Source of the DNA: Bretschneidera sinensis
Lineage: Eukaryota > Streptophyta > Magnoliopsida > Brassicales > Akaniaceae
Length of the DNA stretch: 64,000 nt
Direction of reading: 5' to 3'
NCBI GenBank assembly: GCA_023935145.1
Contig: CM043700.1
Span: 67,789,620 to 67,853,619, forward strand
Below are positions 44,678 to 56,133 of the stretch, one piece after another. Position 1 is the first letter of the stretch. Every line of letters starts with the position of its first letter. Both the position numbers and the translations under genes were made by a program. Below the pieces are notes generated by a model. The model was not told where the DNA came from, made no database searches, and saw only the letters and a program-made list of their open reading frames with translations.

Positions 44678-46087
44678 ATGTTCAAGATGTTCCGGATAAC
44701 TCAGATCCCTCAAGCTGAAAACTCTAAGGCAGATGCCCTGGCCAACCTGGCCTCCTCTTGGCACCTGGTGCCAAGCCAAGCTGTCTACCAAGAAACTCTC
44801 TCCGTTCCAAGTATAGACGATGCCCTAATCCTACTAGTAGAAGAGGGAGCAACATGGATGAATCTAATTCTCCAGTATCTGAGGGATGGCACAATACCAA
44901 AACAGAATGATCAAGCCAGGAAGTTAATCTCCCATGCCTCCCAGTTCACCCTCATGGAAGGACGATTATACAAAAGGGCACTGACCCTGACTTACCTACG
45001 ATGCCTCGGGTCGAGGGAAGCCGACTATGCTCTCCGAGAAGTCCATGAAGGAATATGTGGGAATCACCTGGGAGCCCGAGCCTTAGCCTTCAAAGTTCTC
45101 CGCCAAGGGTACTACTGGCCCAAAATGAAGGATGATGCAGCTGACTTGGTCAAAATATGTGAAAACTGTCAACGATGGTCTCCAATATTGCACCGCCCTG
45201 CTAACCCTCTTGTCTCCATCACCAATCCCCTCCCCTTCGCTATGTGAGGGATGGACATCCTTGGCCCGTTCCCTACGGCTGCTGGACATAAGAAGCACTT
45301 CATCATGGCCATCAATTACTTCACTAAATGAGTCGAGGCAAAGCCATTGGCTAGCATCACGGATCACCAAACCCGGAATTTTGTCTAGAAGTCAATAGTA
45401 TGCCAATTTGGGATCCTTCGGGTATTGATCACCGATAACGAAAAGCAGTTTGATAGCTCTCGGTTCAAGACATTCTGTGATGATCTCCACATCGAGCACC
45501 GGTTCTCATCCGTTGGGTATCCACAGGCCAATGGCCAGGATGAAATAACCAACAGGATGCTCCTCCAAGGAATCAGAAGGAGACTTGATGAGGCGGATAA
45601 GCAGTGGGCTGATCAGCTCCCCAATATCCTTTGGGCCTATCGGACAACGGTACGAACACCAATAGGAAAAACTCCATTCTTCATGACATATAGATCAAAG
45701 GCCGTCATCCCCCTTGAAATCGAAGTCCCATCAATACGAGTCCAATGCTTTGAACCAAGCATCGATGAAGAAGGATTAAGAATGAATGCAGATTTGGTCG
45801 ACGAAGCCCGAAATAAAGCCCAAATCCGCCTGGCTGCCTACCAGCAGAGGGCCGCCCGATACTATAACTCTCAGGTTCGGCTCAAGGACTTCAAGTTGCA
45901 TGACCTCGTCCTTTGGAAGAGTGAAGTGTCCCGTCCTCGCCACACGGGAAAGCTCGTCTCAAATTGGGAGGGCCCTTACCGGATCCGAAAAGTTTGTCGA
46001 GTTGGCACCTATGAGCTCGAGGATATGATTGGCAAACCTATCCCTAGCATTTGGAACGCGGAGAATCTCCGAAAATTTCATCAGTAA
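44678..46087 (+). pseudogene. Tat integrase, interrupted by stops
   Basis: After the aRNH tail, the HHCC zinc finger appears at about 45040-45180 (GICGNHLG and CENCQRW). The core has GMDILGPFP with the first Asp after a TGA, ITDNEKQFDS with the second Asp, and YPQANGQDEITNRM with the catalytic Glu. The C-terminal part, WEGPYRIRKV and GTYELED, ends at a TAA at 46085-46087. Stops at about 45247, 45330 and 45387 all sit at conserved Trp positions. Confidence 0.9.
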
Positions 46088-46199
46088 AATGTAAAAGCAA
46101 AATTCAATAAAGTTGAAAGTTTGAATTTTATAATTTTCTTAAGTTAAAAAAGAGAGTACAAAAGTCGGGCGCTATCGACCCCGGATGCAAAAACAAGCC

Positions 46200-47171
46200 T
46201 AATCCAGAGAGGCAGGAGCCTCCTGGGCATTGCCATCACTCCCCTCCGCTCCGTCTTCACCATCTCCCTCCTCCCCGACCTCACCCTCTAGGGCTGGCTG
46301 AGTACCGCTCCCCGGTCCCTTCTGAGCTCCAGCTGTAGCAGTAACCTCTGCGCCCTCTCTCGAAGAAACAACACCAGAGTTTTAAGAAACAGCAGCCAAA
46401 TTAAGACCAAAGAAGTCCAGCTCCGGAAAAAGAGATGCAGCCCTCCTCTTGGCTTAATCGAAACCTTCAAGGTACTGGGCTGCCTCCTTTTCATTCAAGA
46501 ACTCCTCCGTCTCCGCGGCCCAACGGCGGACCTCATCCAACATGAATTGGAGCAGGTCCCTCTCTGCTGCCTTTCTCCGGAACTCTTCCAGCTCGAATCG
46601 GACCAGGTCCAACTCCTTCCTAAGGACATCCTCAGCTTGACGCTGGTGGTCCCTCTAAAAAATGGCCTCTGTCCTATCCCTCTCCGCCGTCTCGAGGGCA
46701 CAAGACAGGTCATGAACTAAGCCTTGGGATTCCTCCAATTTGTACTCAGCCTTGGCCAAACGATCAGTCATGTCCATAGTACGCCGAGAAAGCACCCCAG
46801 TAAGGACTCCGGCCTAAAACGAAGAATGGCCTTGTAAAAACAGTTGGCAATGTAAGAACCAAGGAAATGAGGGCAGGAAAAAGAAGCATTACTTGAGACA
46901 AGCTGACCTCCGCAGCTGAGCAAAGCACCTCAATGGGTTTCGCCGAAATATCCACCATGTCGCGGGGAGGGATCCCCAGCACCAGGTGCTCTCGAGAGAC
47001 CTTTGGGTGGGCGAACACAGAGTCATCCACCCTTAAGGCCCACCGAGGAGTAAAAAAGGGAGCCAACCCAGACCCTTCCCCAGACAAAGATGGCTCCGAA
47101 AGAGGAGTGGGCGTGACCGGGTCCACCCACTCTTCAAAAACCAGGGGCCTTGGGGGACTGCCCACAGGCAT
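46200..47171 (-). pseudogene. Tat antisense gene, distal part (coiled-coil)
   Basis: The minus-strand continuation of the antisense gene gives a Glu/Arg/Ala-rich, coiled-coil-like protein with REEQ-style heptads (46495-46713), then an acidic Gly/Glu-rich end near 46210-46290. Stops separate the open pieces (46288-46494, 46495-46713, 46764-47171). A stretch around 46790-46900 may be an intron. Such long charged tails follow the N-terminal domain in antisense genes of Tat elements. Confidence 0.6.
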
Positions 47172-47313
47172 TAGCTCCGCAGTTAGGGCCTTAGTTTTCT
47201 TCTTCCGTTATGACTGCACGAAACCACCAGCTTCCGCGGCCCTTTTTCTTTCGCGAGCCATGCGCCTAGCTCTTGCAGACATCTCTATATCTGTGCGAAA
47301 AGTGAAGCATTAA

Positions 47314-48273
47314 TTACTTAGAAAGAAAACTAAAATTCCTGAAAACTAAAAAACCAAGGGATACCATGCTCAGGCTCGGAGAAATGCTTGGAGGATACAG
47401 GCCACGCATGTGGAGTTCTTCGTTATCTCCAAGCACCTCGATGTCCAAAGGCGTGGCCTGCATTGCCTCCAACGTCTCCTGCTCTCGACGTAAGAGGTGC
47501 GACCTTTTGCACTTGCCAACATGCTTCAAATTCCAATTAAGGGGAATGTCGAAGCTCTCAGCACTCCGAAGAAAGAAAGAACCCCCCTTCCACCTCTTTA
47601 TGGAAGAGAGCTTCTTCTTCAGAACTTTCTTCCGCCGCCTCGAGCTAACGATAACCCACCCAGAGTGGCCAAGCTGGGATAGCTGGAAGTAAAGCTTGAA
47701 CACATTAAGGTTCACGACCCCTCCAACCTCTTGGTACCCTACGATGAAAGCCAGAATCAGCTGGACCGAATTGGGCACCAGCTGACTCAGCGCGATACCG
47801 AAGTATCTGAGCACCGAGCATAGGAACAGGTGAAGAGGGAACCTAAGCCTAGCCTTAAGTTGGTGTTCGTAAACACACAGCTCATAAGGCACCTGGCTTA
47901 AAAGGGCATCGCAGGCTCTCTCCCCACCCGCTAGAGCCCTCATATGGTAATCTAGGGGAATTATATACTTAATCCTCGTCCCTACGAGGCTAGCCTCCTT
48001 CACCACACTTAGACTGGAGTTCACTTCGAATATCCACTCCTCTCTCTCCGTATCTATGGCGTTATCCCTAATGATCATTGACACACAGACATCCCCTTCC
48101 CCGGATGACTCTTCATCCTCGCTCTCCTCTCCACCTTCCGTATAAGGCACGAGGGCACGACCTCCACCACTACGGGTCGTCTCCCGGGAGGAGAATTCGC
48201 CACTAGAGGAGATACCCATTGCCTCTCCTAAATCCCTCAACAAAGCCTCACTACTATCGCTACCACTGGACAT
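47314..48273 (-). CDS. Tat antisense gene, N-terminal Transposase_28-like domain
   Basis: A 319-codon open frame on the strand opposite gag-pol. It starts MSSGSDSSEALLRDLGEAMG, followed by an acidic linker, then RLRFPLHLFLCSVLRYFGIA, LSQLVPNSVQLILAFIVGYQ and VNLNVFKLYF. This matches the plant domain listed as putative gypsy-type transposon (Pfam Transposase_28, PF04195), known as an antisense gene in Tat-lineage elements; its function is unknown. The frame is intact while the element's sense pol is full of stops, though distal parts of the antisense gene are broken. Confidence 0.82.
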   Translation of the reverse strand: MSSGSDSSEALLRDLGEAMGISSSGEFSSRETTRSGGGRALVPYTEGGEESEDEESSGEGDVCVSMIIRDNAIDTEREEWIFEVNSSLSVVKEASLVGTRIKYIIPLDYHMRALAGGERACDALLSQVPYELCVYEHQLKARLRFPLHLFLCSVLRYFGIALSQLVPNSVQLILAFIVGYQEVGGVVNLNVFKLYFQLSQLGHSGWVIVSSRRRKKVLKKKLSSIKRWKGGSFFLRSAESFDIPLNWNLKHVGKCKRSHLLRREQETLEAMQATPLDIEVLGDNEELHMRGLYPPSISPSLSMVSLGFLVFRNFSFLSK

Positions 48274-48396
48274 CCTAACTCACCTAGAAGAACTTTTGGG
48301 TAAGACTCCTAAGAAGGCCGAGCGCTCTCAAACTATCTCTTGCTGAACTTATGCTCTCAAAAATGCTAAGTGAGGATTGAGGTGAGGGGAAACTCC

Positions 48397-48405
48397 CTTA
48401 TATAA
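48397..48405 (-). promoter_or_regulatory. Candidate TATA box of the antisense gene
   Basis: The minus strand reads TATATAAGG about 125 bases upstream of the antisense ATG at 48273. Spacing suits a promoter with a roughly 90-base leader. Confidence 0.5.
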
Positions 48406-48699
48406 AGACTATGACAGCAATAACGAGGTGCATTAACTCATCACATCAGAGCACGCCCTCTGCAGTCCCCCAGGTGTCGTTTCCAGACACCAAGGTGCCA
48501 GCTATCACTAAAACATGCCCTCTGCTGTCACCCATGCGCCGTCATTTACTGTCAGCCGTCATCGTTCATCGCACCTACCAAAAGGAAGACCCAGCAGGCC
48601 CAAAGTGGAGAAAAATCCCACGTAAGCAAGGAGGGGGAAGCCACATGAACATAATTTCTCCAAGTCTTGTTCGCTCGGCCAATGTTCTCCAAAGACCAA

Positions 48700-50330
48700 G
48701 CATATGAGCTACGTTGCATACGCTCGGCCAAGTTTTCTCCAAAGTCTGAGCCTTGTCAAACGCTCGATCTTATTCTCCAAAGTCCGAGCGTATGAGCTGC
48801 GTTGCATACACTCGGTCAAGTTTTCTCCAAAGTCCAAGCCTTGCCCAACGCCCGGCCGTATTCTCCAAAGTCCAAGCGTATGAGCTGCGTTGCATACACT
48901 CGGCTAAGTTATCTCCAAAGGCCAAGCCTTGCCCAACACTCGGCCGTATTCTCCAAAGTCTGAGCATATAAGTCGTGTTGCATACGCTCAGCCAAGTTTT
49001 CTCCAAAGTCTGAGCCTTGCCCAACGCTCGGCCGTATTCTCCAAAGTTTGAGTGTATGAGCTGCGTTACGTACACTCGGCCAAGTTTTCTCCGAAGTTCA
49101 AGCCTTGCCCAACGCTCGGCCGTATTCTCCAAAGTCCGAGTGTATGAGCTGCGTTGCATACGCTCGGCCAAGTTTTCTCCAAAGTTCGAGCCTTGTCAAA
49201 CGCTAGGTTATATTCTCCAAAGTCCGAGCGTATAAGCTGCGTTGCATACACTAGGCCAAGTTTTCTCCAAAGTTCGAGCCTTATCAAACATTCGGCCATA
49301 TTCTCCAAAGTTCGAGTATGTGAGCTGCGTTGCATACACTAGGTCAAGTTTTCTCCAAAGGCCGAGCCTTGCCCAATGCTCGGCCGTATTCTCCAAAGTC
49401 CGAGCCTATGAACCGCAATACATATGCTCGGCCAAGATTTCTCCAAAGGTCGAGCCTTGTCAAACGCTCGGTCGTATTCTCCAAAGTCCGAGCGTATGAG
49501 CTGCGTTGCATACGCTCGGCCAAGTTTTCTCCAAGTGCCCAATGCTCGGTCGTATTTTCTAAAGTCCAAGCGTATGAGCAGCATTGCATACGCTCAGTCA
49601 AGTTTTCTCCAAAATCCGAGCCTTGCCCAACACTCGATCGTATTCTCCAAAGTCTGAGCGTATGAGCAGCATTGTATACGCTCGGTCAAGTTTTCTCCAA
49701 AATCTGAGCCTTGCCCAACACTCGATTGTATTCTTCAAAGTCCGAGCGTATGAGCCGCGTTGCATACACTCGGTCAAGTTTTCTCCAAAATCCGAGCCTT
49801 GCCCAACACTCGATCGTATTCTCCAAAGTTCGAACGTATAAGCTGTGTTGCATACGCTCGGCCAAGTTTTCTCCAAAGTCCGAGCCTTGCCCAACCCTCG
49901 ATCGTATTCTCCAAAGTCTAAGCATATGAGCCGCGTTGCATACACTCGGCCAAGTTTTCTCCAAAGTCCGAGCCTTGTCAAACACTCGGTCGTATTCTCC
50001 AAAGTCTGAGCATATGAGCTGCATTGTATACACTCGGCCAAGTTTTCTCCAAAGTTCTAGCCTTGACAAATGCTCGGTCGTATTCTCCAAATTCCGAGTG
50101 TATGAGCTAGATTGCATATGCTCGGCCAAGTTTTCTCTAAAGTCTGAGCCTTGTCTAACGTTCGGCCAAGTTTCTCCAGGTCCGCGCGTTTGAACTAATT
50201 GTTAAACGCTCGGCCAAGTTCCTCCAAAGACCGAGCCTTGTTAAATGCTCGGCCAAATTTCTCTTGGTCCGAGCATCGCGAGACAGTTGTCGAAACGCTC
50301 GGTCAAGACTTCTCCTAGTTCAAGTATTTC
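48700..50330. repeat. 88-bp tandem repeat array in Tat 3' UTR (about 16 units)
   Basis: The unit combines two related halves of about 40 and 48 bases. One reads GCTCGGCCAAGTTTTCTCC... and the other GCTCGGCCGTATTCTCC..., each followed by AAAGTCCGAGC. The array runs from about 48660 with partial units at both ends; one unit near 49530 has lost about 12 bases. Identity between units is roughly 85-95%. Each half is bounded by GCTCGG and CCGAGC, able to form a 6-7-bp stem with a loop of about 20 bases. The location between the antisense gene and the 3' LTR is where Tat elements commonly carry variable tandem repeats. Confidence 0.95.
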
Positions 50331-50533
50331 CCCCACATTATGCCCAAAATCAAGTTCATTTTATTGAATAAGTATGAAAGGCAAAGATATCATATAAAGA
50401 TTGAAAGAAAAAGATGTTTTATTAATTCAAAGAATTACAACTAACGACCACGAAGTACAAAGTAAATAGGGCCCTAACGGCCTCAAAGTACAAAAGGAAA
50501 ACCGAAACACCAAGCTTTTTAGGCAGTCCAGTA
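50331..50533. other. Tat 3' UTR, unique sequence
   Basis: Non-coding sequence lies between the 88-bp array and the solo LTR. Its last five bases, CAGTA (50529-50533), are the left target site. No gene is seen. Confidence 0.6.
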
Positions 50534-51477
50534 TGTTGGAAATCACCTTAGTAAGATGCCCAGGTGGTGATCTTCCAAATACCCAAGTCTAGAATGACTT
50601 GTAGAAAGAAATACAGCAATCGAACACAAGAACAAAAAATCAAAGAGAGAAAGAAAACAAGCAATTGTTATCGAGGTTCGGCAATGTGCCTATGTCCCCG
50701 TGAGTTCTTCCGAACTCTCTGCACTAAATCAAATGGTTCTTCCAAGTTACAGCAATCCCCTTCAAGAATCCAAGTTCTTGAAGAAACAAGAAGAGAAGGA
50801 AGAAGATGAGAACTAAAAATGTCCTCTTTCTAATCTAGACTTCTCTATCTTTTACAACCAGCCTTACTAACAAATAGTCTTTCTTGTGTTTGTCACTCTT
50901 ACACAATTCTCTCTAAGTGTTTATAATTGATCTCAAAGTGTGTCTTGTATATGTTGTATTGTCACTTGAACAATGAGGCTTGAGAACCCCTTTTAATAGC
51001 CATCCACTTCTTGGACATTCTTGAGATTCAATCCTCACCCTTTTATTATGATCTTCTTTTAATCATAGCCCTTCATCACTCTCTAAGTGGTGTTGTGCAT
51101 TTTGGCCTTACACACACACACACTTAAGAGGGTCCTTAAACCTGCTGCCCATGTGTACAGCAGTGTGCCTGGGCGGTACAGGGCTGGGCGTGCGCGCTGG
51201 TGCGCACCTGATGGTGTGCATGCTGGGAGGAGCGGCGCTGGATGTGCGCGCTGCGACGTACACTGGTGCTGCTTCCTTCTGCTACTGTGCGCACACCCTT
51301 CTGTTTGTGTGCAGAAGTGCGCACATTAGTGCGCATGGCCTTCCCTTGCTCCAAATTGATGCACACACATGTGTGCAGTCTTCTAACTTGTTGAACTTTA
51401 ATACTCCACCTTTTTTTAGACTTTAACCATCTTTGAACCATGTTTGGACATGTTTGAACCTTAGACAAATAACAACA
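50534..51477 (-). mobile_element. Solo LTR inserted in Tat 3' UTR (944 bp)
   Basis: Ends TGTTGGAAAT and AACAACA are flanked by a perfect 5-bp duplication, CAGTA (50529-50533 and 51478-51482). There is no internal retroelement sequence. A GAGGTTCGGCAATGTGCC segment near the left resembles the position and wording of GTGGTTCGGCAATATC in the Copia LTR at 24032-25108, suggesting a Copia family and minus orientation. The middle is rich in TGCGCAC repeats. Confidence 0.87.
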
Positions 51478-51776
51478 CAGTACACGAGCTGTCCCAGCCC
51501 CTTTGCCTTCTTCATGGCGCCCTCTTAAGACTGAAAGCACTCACCTACCAGAGGCAGACCCAGGCCCAGGGGACCTCCTCAACCCCTCTTCTTCTTCCGT
51601 TCCAAGAAGCTCAAGGCCCAAGAAGCCCACCATCTAGAGACACGGCCCCCCTCCTAGCTTTAAATAAACCAGTGGTACTCCTTTGAGGACGACTGCACCC
51701 CTCTTCTTCTTCCATTCCAATAAGCTCATGGAACCGAGAAGCCCCTGGCACAAGGATCCTTCACCGCTCCTACTAT

Positions 51777-53162
51777 TGTGAGTTTTAAATTACTCGCAAG
51801 CGCACGAGTCGTTTGCAATATAGTGTTGTGCAAGTACGAGGTCGAATCCACAAGGAATTGCGTTGTGAAAATGTAATTTTATCTAAACTAAACTTATCTT
51901 AACTTAGTTCCGAGTTTTGCATTGTATGTTGCAAAACAAATAAAAACTAAACTAAATTGATTTAAAACTAATAATAAAGACACTAAGGTTTCTGAATCCA
52001 CCCCACCAAAGTTTAGCATATATCTTAATGTTCTAAAAATAGCCTATCAAAACGTTCTATGAATCCAACTTAAAACAAAAAACAACAAATATTCCAATTA
52101 AACCAAAAGAATCTAATGTATCCGCTTTTACCAAATCATAAAGGAAATCCAATTTAATCAAAAACAATTTGATGTATCCATCAGATGAAACACATTGAAT
52201 ATCCAACAGAACAATTTAAACGCAATCAATCATAAGATTTTACTCAAATAATTGACAGAACATTTATACTGAAAAAAACATCAAAATTGTATAAACAAAT
52301 CTGAAACTATTATGCCAAACAACGACGAAGCTTCATCTTCAACTTTAGTTGAAGATTTTAGCCACTCATAATCATGAAACTAGAGTTCATAATAAAAGTG
52401 CTAAACATTGAACTAAAAAAAAGCAGTAAATTAAAACTGACTATACATGGGAGAAATTCCACTCGCTGTTGGGCGGTACTTCCCCTCGTGGTAGCAAAGC
52501 CTTTGGGATCCACCAGAATGCTAGCAGATTTCCACCGGATTACACCAAATGGCACCAGGAATTGCACACTAAAGATGAAGTGAAGAACGGCTTATATAGG
52601 GAAACATCACAAGTGCAATGTGTTTCCAATCCGATGTGGGATACTGCAGATTCCAGCTTTTGCTCTTTGACCTTTGTCTACTAAAACTGTCATAACTTTC
52701 TCTAGAAAAATTATTCTATTGATCCGTAAAATTCCCTAGAAAATAGACATTCGGATCTTTCTAAGTATGTATGGTTCATCTCATGGTTCTTCCTGAATCA
52801 ATATAGTTAAATCCTCAAAAATGGCTAATCTGTCACGTTGAAATCATGCACAGCCTGACCTTTGTCTACTAAAACTGCCATAACTTTCTCTAGAAAAATC
52901 ATTTTATTGATCCGTAAATTCTCCAGAAAATAGACATCCGGATCTTTCCAAGCATATATGGCTCATCTCTTGGTTCCTCCTGAATCAATACAGTTTAATC
53001 TTCAAAAATGGCTGATCTGTACGAGAAATTCTGGCAATTTAGTGAAACTCCTTTCCAAACTTGTAAACCTGTAAAACAACGAAAAACAACTCAAAGTAAC
53101 AAATTCCTAAGCTAACAAATGTAAATTAAGGGGCCAAAATATGCAATATTTGGCACTCATCA
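51777..53162 (-). repeat. Element C 3' LTR (1386 bp)
   Basis: Plus-strand ends are TGTGAGTTTT and GGCACTCATCA. It pairs with 60248-61632. Two internal copies of a CCTTTGTCTACTAAAACTG segment (about 52670 and 52859) lie in the LTR middle, also seen in the other LTR. Confidence 0.92.
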
Positions 53163-53178
53163 AATACCCCCAAACTTA
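53163..53178 (-). other. Element C polypurine tract
   Basis: The minus strand reads TAAGTTTGGGGGTATT directly before the 3' LTR start, a purine-rich primer site for plus-strand DNA synthesis. Confidence 0.75.
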
Positions 53179-54567
53179 CATTTTGCTAGTCCCTTAGCAA
53201 AACAAAATAAAAGACTAAATGAAAAATAAAGAACATAAAGATAAGTTCATCACTCATGGTATCCAAAAATTTAAGGAGCACACATCACCATGATATTCAT
53301 TCATGAGCAAGCTTAAAAAGATAAACCCATCTTCGCAATGAATAAAAATGTTAAAATCTAATTACTTCCAAAAGGCAGGTTAAGGCATCACAAGTCTAAC
53401 ACTGTGTAAAGTGAATTAGCATATAAAAATGAAGCTTCCAAATAACTCCAATGTGTAAGGTCTCAATGTCTCAAGATTCACCAAATTTCCCATCAGAATG
53501 AACGAAAATGGCATAGTTTTTATTTTCTTCTCTTTTTATTTTTTTTTAATAAGGCTCTGCTATGTTTAGTTCCCTTAAGCTTTCTAATTGACCCATGTAA
53601 CGAGTGTTGAGTCAATGACTCCCAAACCAGATGGTTTTAGGGCATTAGGTGTAAAGACACCCCTAAGGACTTACTAACTCGAGTCAAAAAGGCTATGAAA
53701 TTAAACTGACCTTAGTAACCAAGCAAAATTCCCACCTTTTGACGTGAACACTCACTACTTACTGAGGCAAGAGATCCAGTTACTCAGTGGAAAGTTTATT
53801 TATGATCATCAAATTTTTTTTATATTTTTTGGTACTTTTTTATGCCAAAGTGTTTATCCAACAAGTCATCCAGTTTCAGTTAAGACAAGGAAACGTACAC
53901 ATTAAAATCACATGTCATACCTCACACAATTTGTGCTAATGTGCTCGTGATAGATTAGATCAAACATGTGAATTCTCAAATGCCTAAAGTACGTAACTAA
54001 ATTTTAAAACTTTATCACCAGATCATGTGTTCAAAATTTTAAGCTCATCAATGACATCACATCACAAAAATTGTTTAGATTAACCAAAATTTCAAAATAA
54101 CATGAGCATGCATTTACCTTCTTTCTTTTTCTTTTTTTTCTAAATGAAGAAAAACAACAACAAATTAGGACAAAGTGTGTATAATGTGTCTCCCATACCC
54201 CCAAACTTAAATTACACATTGACCCCAATGTGTGAATAATTTGGAAAAAGCTGACCTGGGATATTGAGAACTATCTGGACTGATATGGCTCATAGTATAC
54301 CCCCAAACTTGATCTGAAGTACGCTTTGTCCATGAAAAATAAAGACTGGAAAACAAAAACAACACTAGAGAAAAAAAAATAACAAGAAATATGTAAAATA
54401 ATAAACATATAGAAAAGATATGTTGTGGGGTGCCTCCCATGAGTGCTAAGTTTAACGTCTTCAGCCAGACTTTCCATAGTAGACGACACTCAATCAAAGC
54501 AACTAGGATCCTCCAACAATATCGTCCCAATGTCTGAACTCCTTAACTCCAAGAAAGGTTTTAGCCT
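53179..54567 (-). other. Element C 3' untranslated region
   Basis: No gene is present. It contains the conserved CCCCCAAACTTAAATTACAC segment near 54190 and the GGTGCCTCCCATGAGTGC motif near 54430, both with counterparts in elements A and B. This fixes where those two lost their pol genes. Confidence 0.7.
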
Positions 54568-55704
54568 CTACCTATTTACCTTGAAAGTGTTACCATTCTT
54601 TGGACCCTCAATCTCGATGGCCCCATGAGGAAAAACTGATCGAATAATAAATGGGCCTGTCCATCGAGATTTGAGCTTGCCTGAAAATAAATGCAGGCAT
54701 AAGTTGTAAAGAAGAACTTTTTGACCCAGCTCAAAAGCTCGTCTTAAAATGTGTTGGTCATGAGTCTTCTTCATTTGTGTCTTGTATGACCATGCACAAT
54801 CATATGCATCGTTCCGCAGCTCCTCTAATTCATTGAGTTGGAGCTTCCTTTGTGAGCCAGCCTTGGAAAGATTGAAGTTCAGCTGCTTGATAGCCCAATA
54901 TGCATGATGCTCTAATTCTACCGGAAGATGACATGCCTTTTCGTACACAATACGATAGGGAGACATGCCAATTGGCGTCTTGAAGGCTGTTCTATATGCC
55001 CACAGTGCATCATTCAATCGCAGAGACCAATCCTTTCTACTAGGGTTCACAGTCTTCTCCAAAATGTGCTTGATCTCATGATTGGAAATTTTCACTTGTC
55101 CACTCGTCTGTGGGTGATACGGGGTGGCAACCTTGTGTGTGATAAAATACTTCTTCATCAACTGCTCAAAGATCCGGTTGTAAAAGTGCTTACCTCTATC
55201 ACTTATGATGGCTCGAGGCGTACCAAAACGAGCAAAGATAGTGTCCTTCAAAAACTGGACCACAACTCTGTGGTCATTGGTCTTGCATGCAACAGCCTCC
55301 ACCCATTTGGACAGATAGTCCACAGCAACCAGAATGTACAGGTAGCCAAAGGAGTTTGGGAACGGTCCCATAAAATCAATACCCCACACGTCAAAAATCT
55401 CAACAATTAGGATAGGGTTGAGGGGCATTATATTCCTCTTAGAAAGACTCCCTAGCTTTTGGCAACGCTCACAAGATACACAGTAGGTGTGAGAGTCTCG
55501 AAACAGGGTAGGCCAATAGAATCCACACTGTAAAATCTTCGCAACGGTCTTTTTAGCACTGAAATGGCCTCCACAAGAATGATCATGAAAAAAGGCGATG
55601 ACATTAGATTGGCCATGCTCAGGAATACACCTTCTGATGATCTGATCGGGACAATACTTGAACAGGTAAGGATCATCCCAGAAAAAATGTTTTACCATGG
55701 CCAA
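54568..55704 (-). pseudogene. Element C integrase
   Basis: A 378-codon frame. The zinc finger has [19 protein letters not shown] and CERCQKLG. The core has [19 protein letters not shown] (first Asp) and [11 protein letters not shown] (second Asp). The third catalytic residue is changed: relatives have GQVE, but here it reads [10 protein letters not shown]. The C-terminus has [20 protein letters not shown], normal for the clade. With Glu replaced by Lys, strand transfer should fail. Confidence 0.9.
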
Positions 55705-55719
55705 AAACTTTGATTTATC

Positions 55720-56133
55720 TTATCGCCCCCAATGCAAGGGCATTTGACCGGTGACAAGATAGTTCACTACATCAGCAAACCATGGCACGGGAGTGTGAGC
55801 AATGTGCATCAATTGCTTATCCGAAAAGGTCTCCAAAATAGGAGTGGCGGCCTCAGTGAAATCCACAATCAATCTAGACAAATGGTCTGCCACCACATTT
55901 TCGAAACTTTTCTTATCCCGAATCTCTATGTCGAACTCTTGAAGTAGCAAGATCCATCGGATAAGATGAGATTTAGCATCTTTTTTAAAGAAAAGATACT
56001 TCAATGCTGCATGGTCCAAGTAGATAATGATATTAGATCCTAACAAGTAGGATCTGAACTTGTCTAATGCAAAAACATCTGCTAGCAACTCCTTTTCAGT
56101 GGTAAAGTAATTGAGTTGTACGTCGTTTAGAGT
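55720..56133 (-). pseudogene. Element C RNase H
   Basis: It follows RT in frame after a TAA at 56134-56136. It encodes TEKELLADVFALDKFRSYLL, IIIYLDHAALKYLF and NVVADHLSR, the gypsy RNase H region ending in the conserved ADHLSR motif. The stop separates it from RT, so it would only be made by readthrough. Confidence 0.85.

Noticed and set aside
48770..50193. Many overlapping open frames on both strands in the tandem array, with repeated CxAYTRPSFLQS-like peptides
   Set aside because: They arise because the 88-bp unit lacks stops in several frames. 88 is not a multiple of 3, so frames rotate, and no known domain or start context is seen.
48700..50330. CRISPR-like array
   Set aside because: The repeats are contiguous, with no unique spacers, in a plant retrotransposon 3' UTR.
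51087..51540. Cys/Ala/His-rich frames on both strands
   Set aside because: They come from TGCGCAC-type repeats within the solo LTR and its flank.
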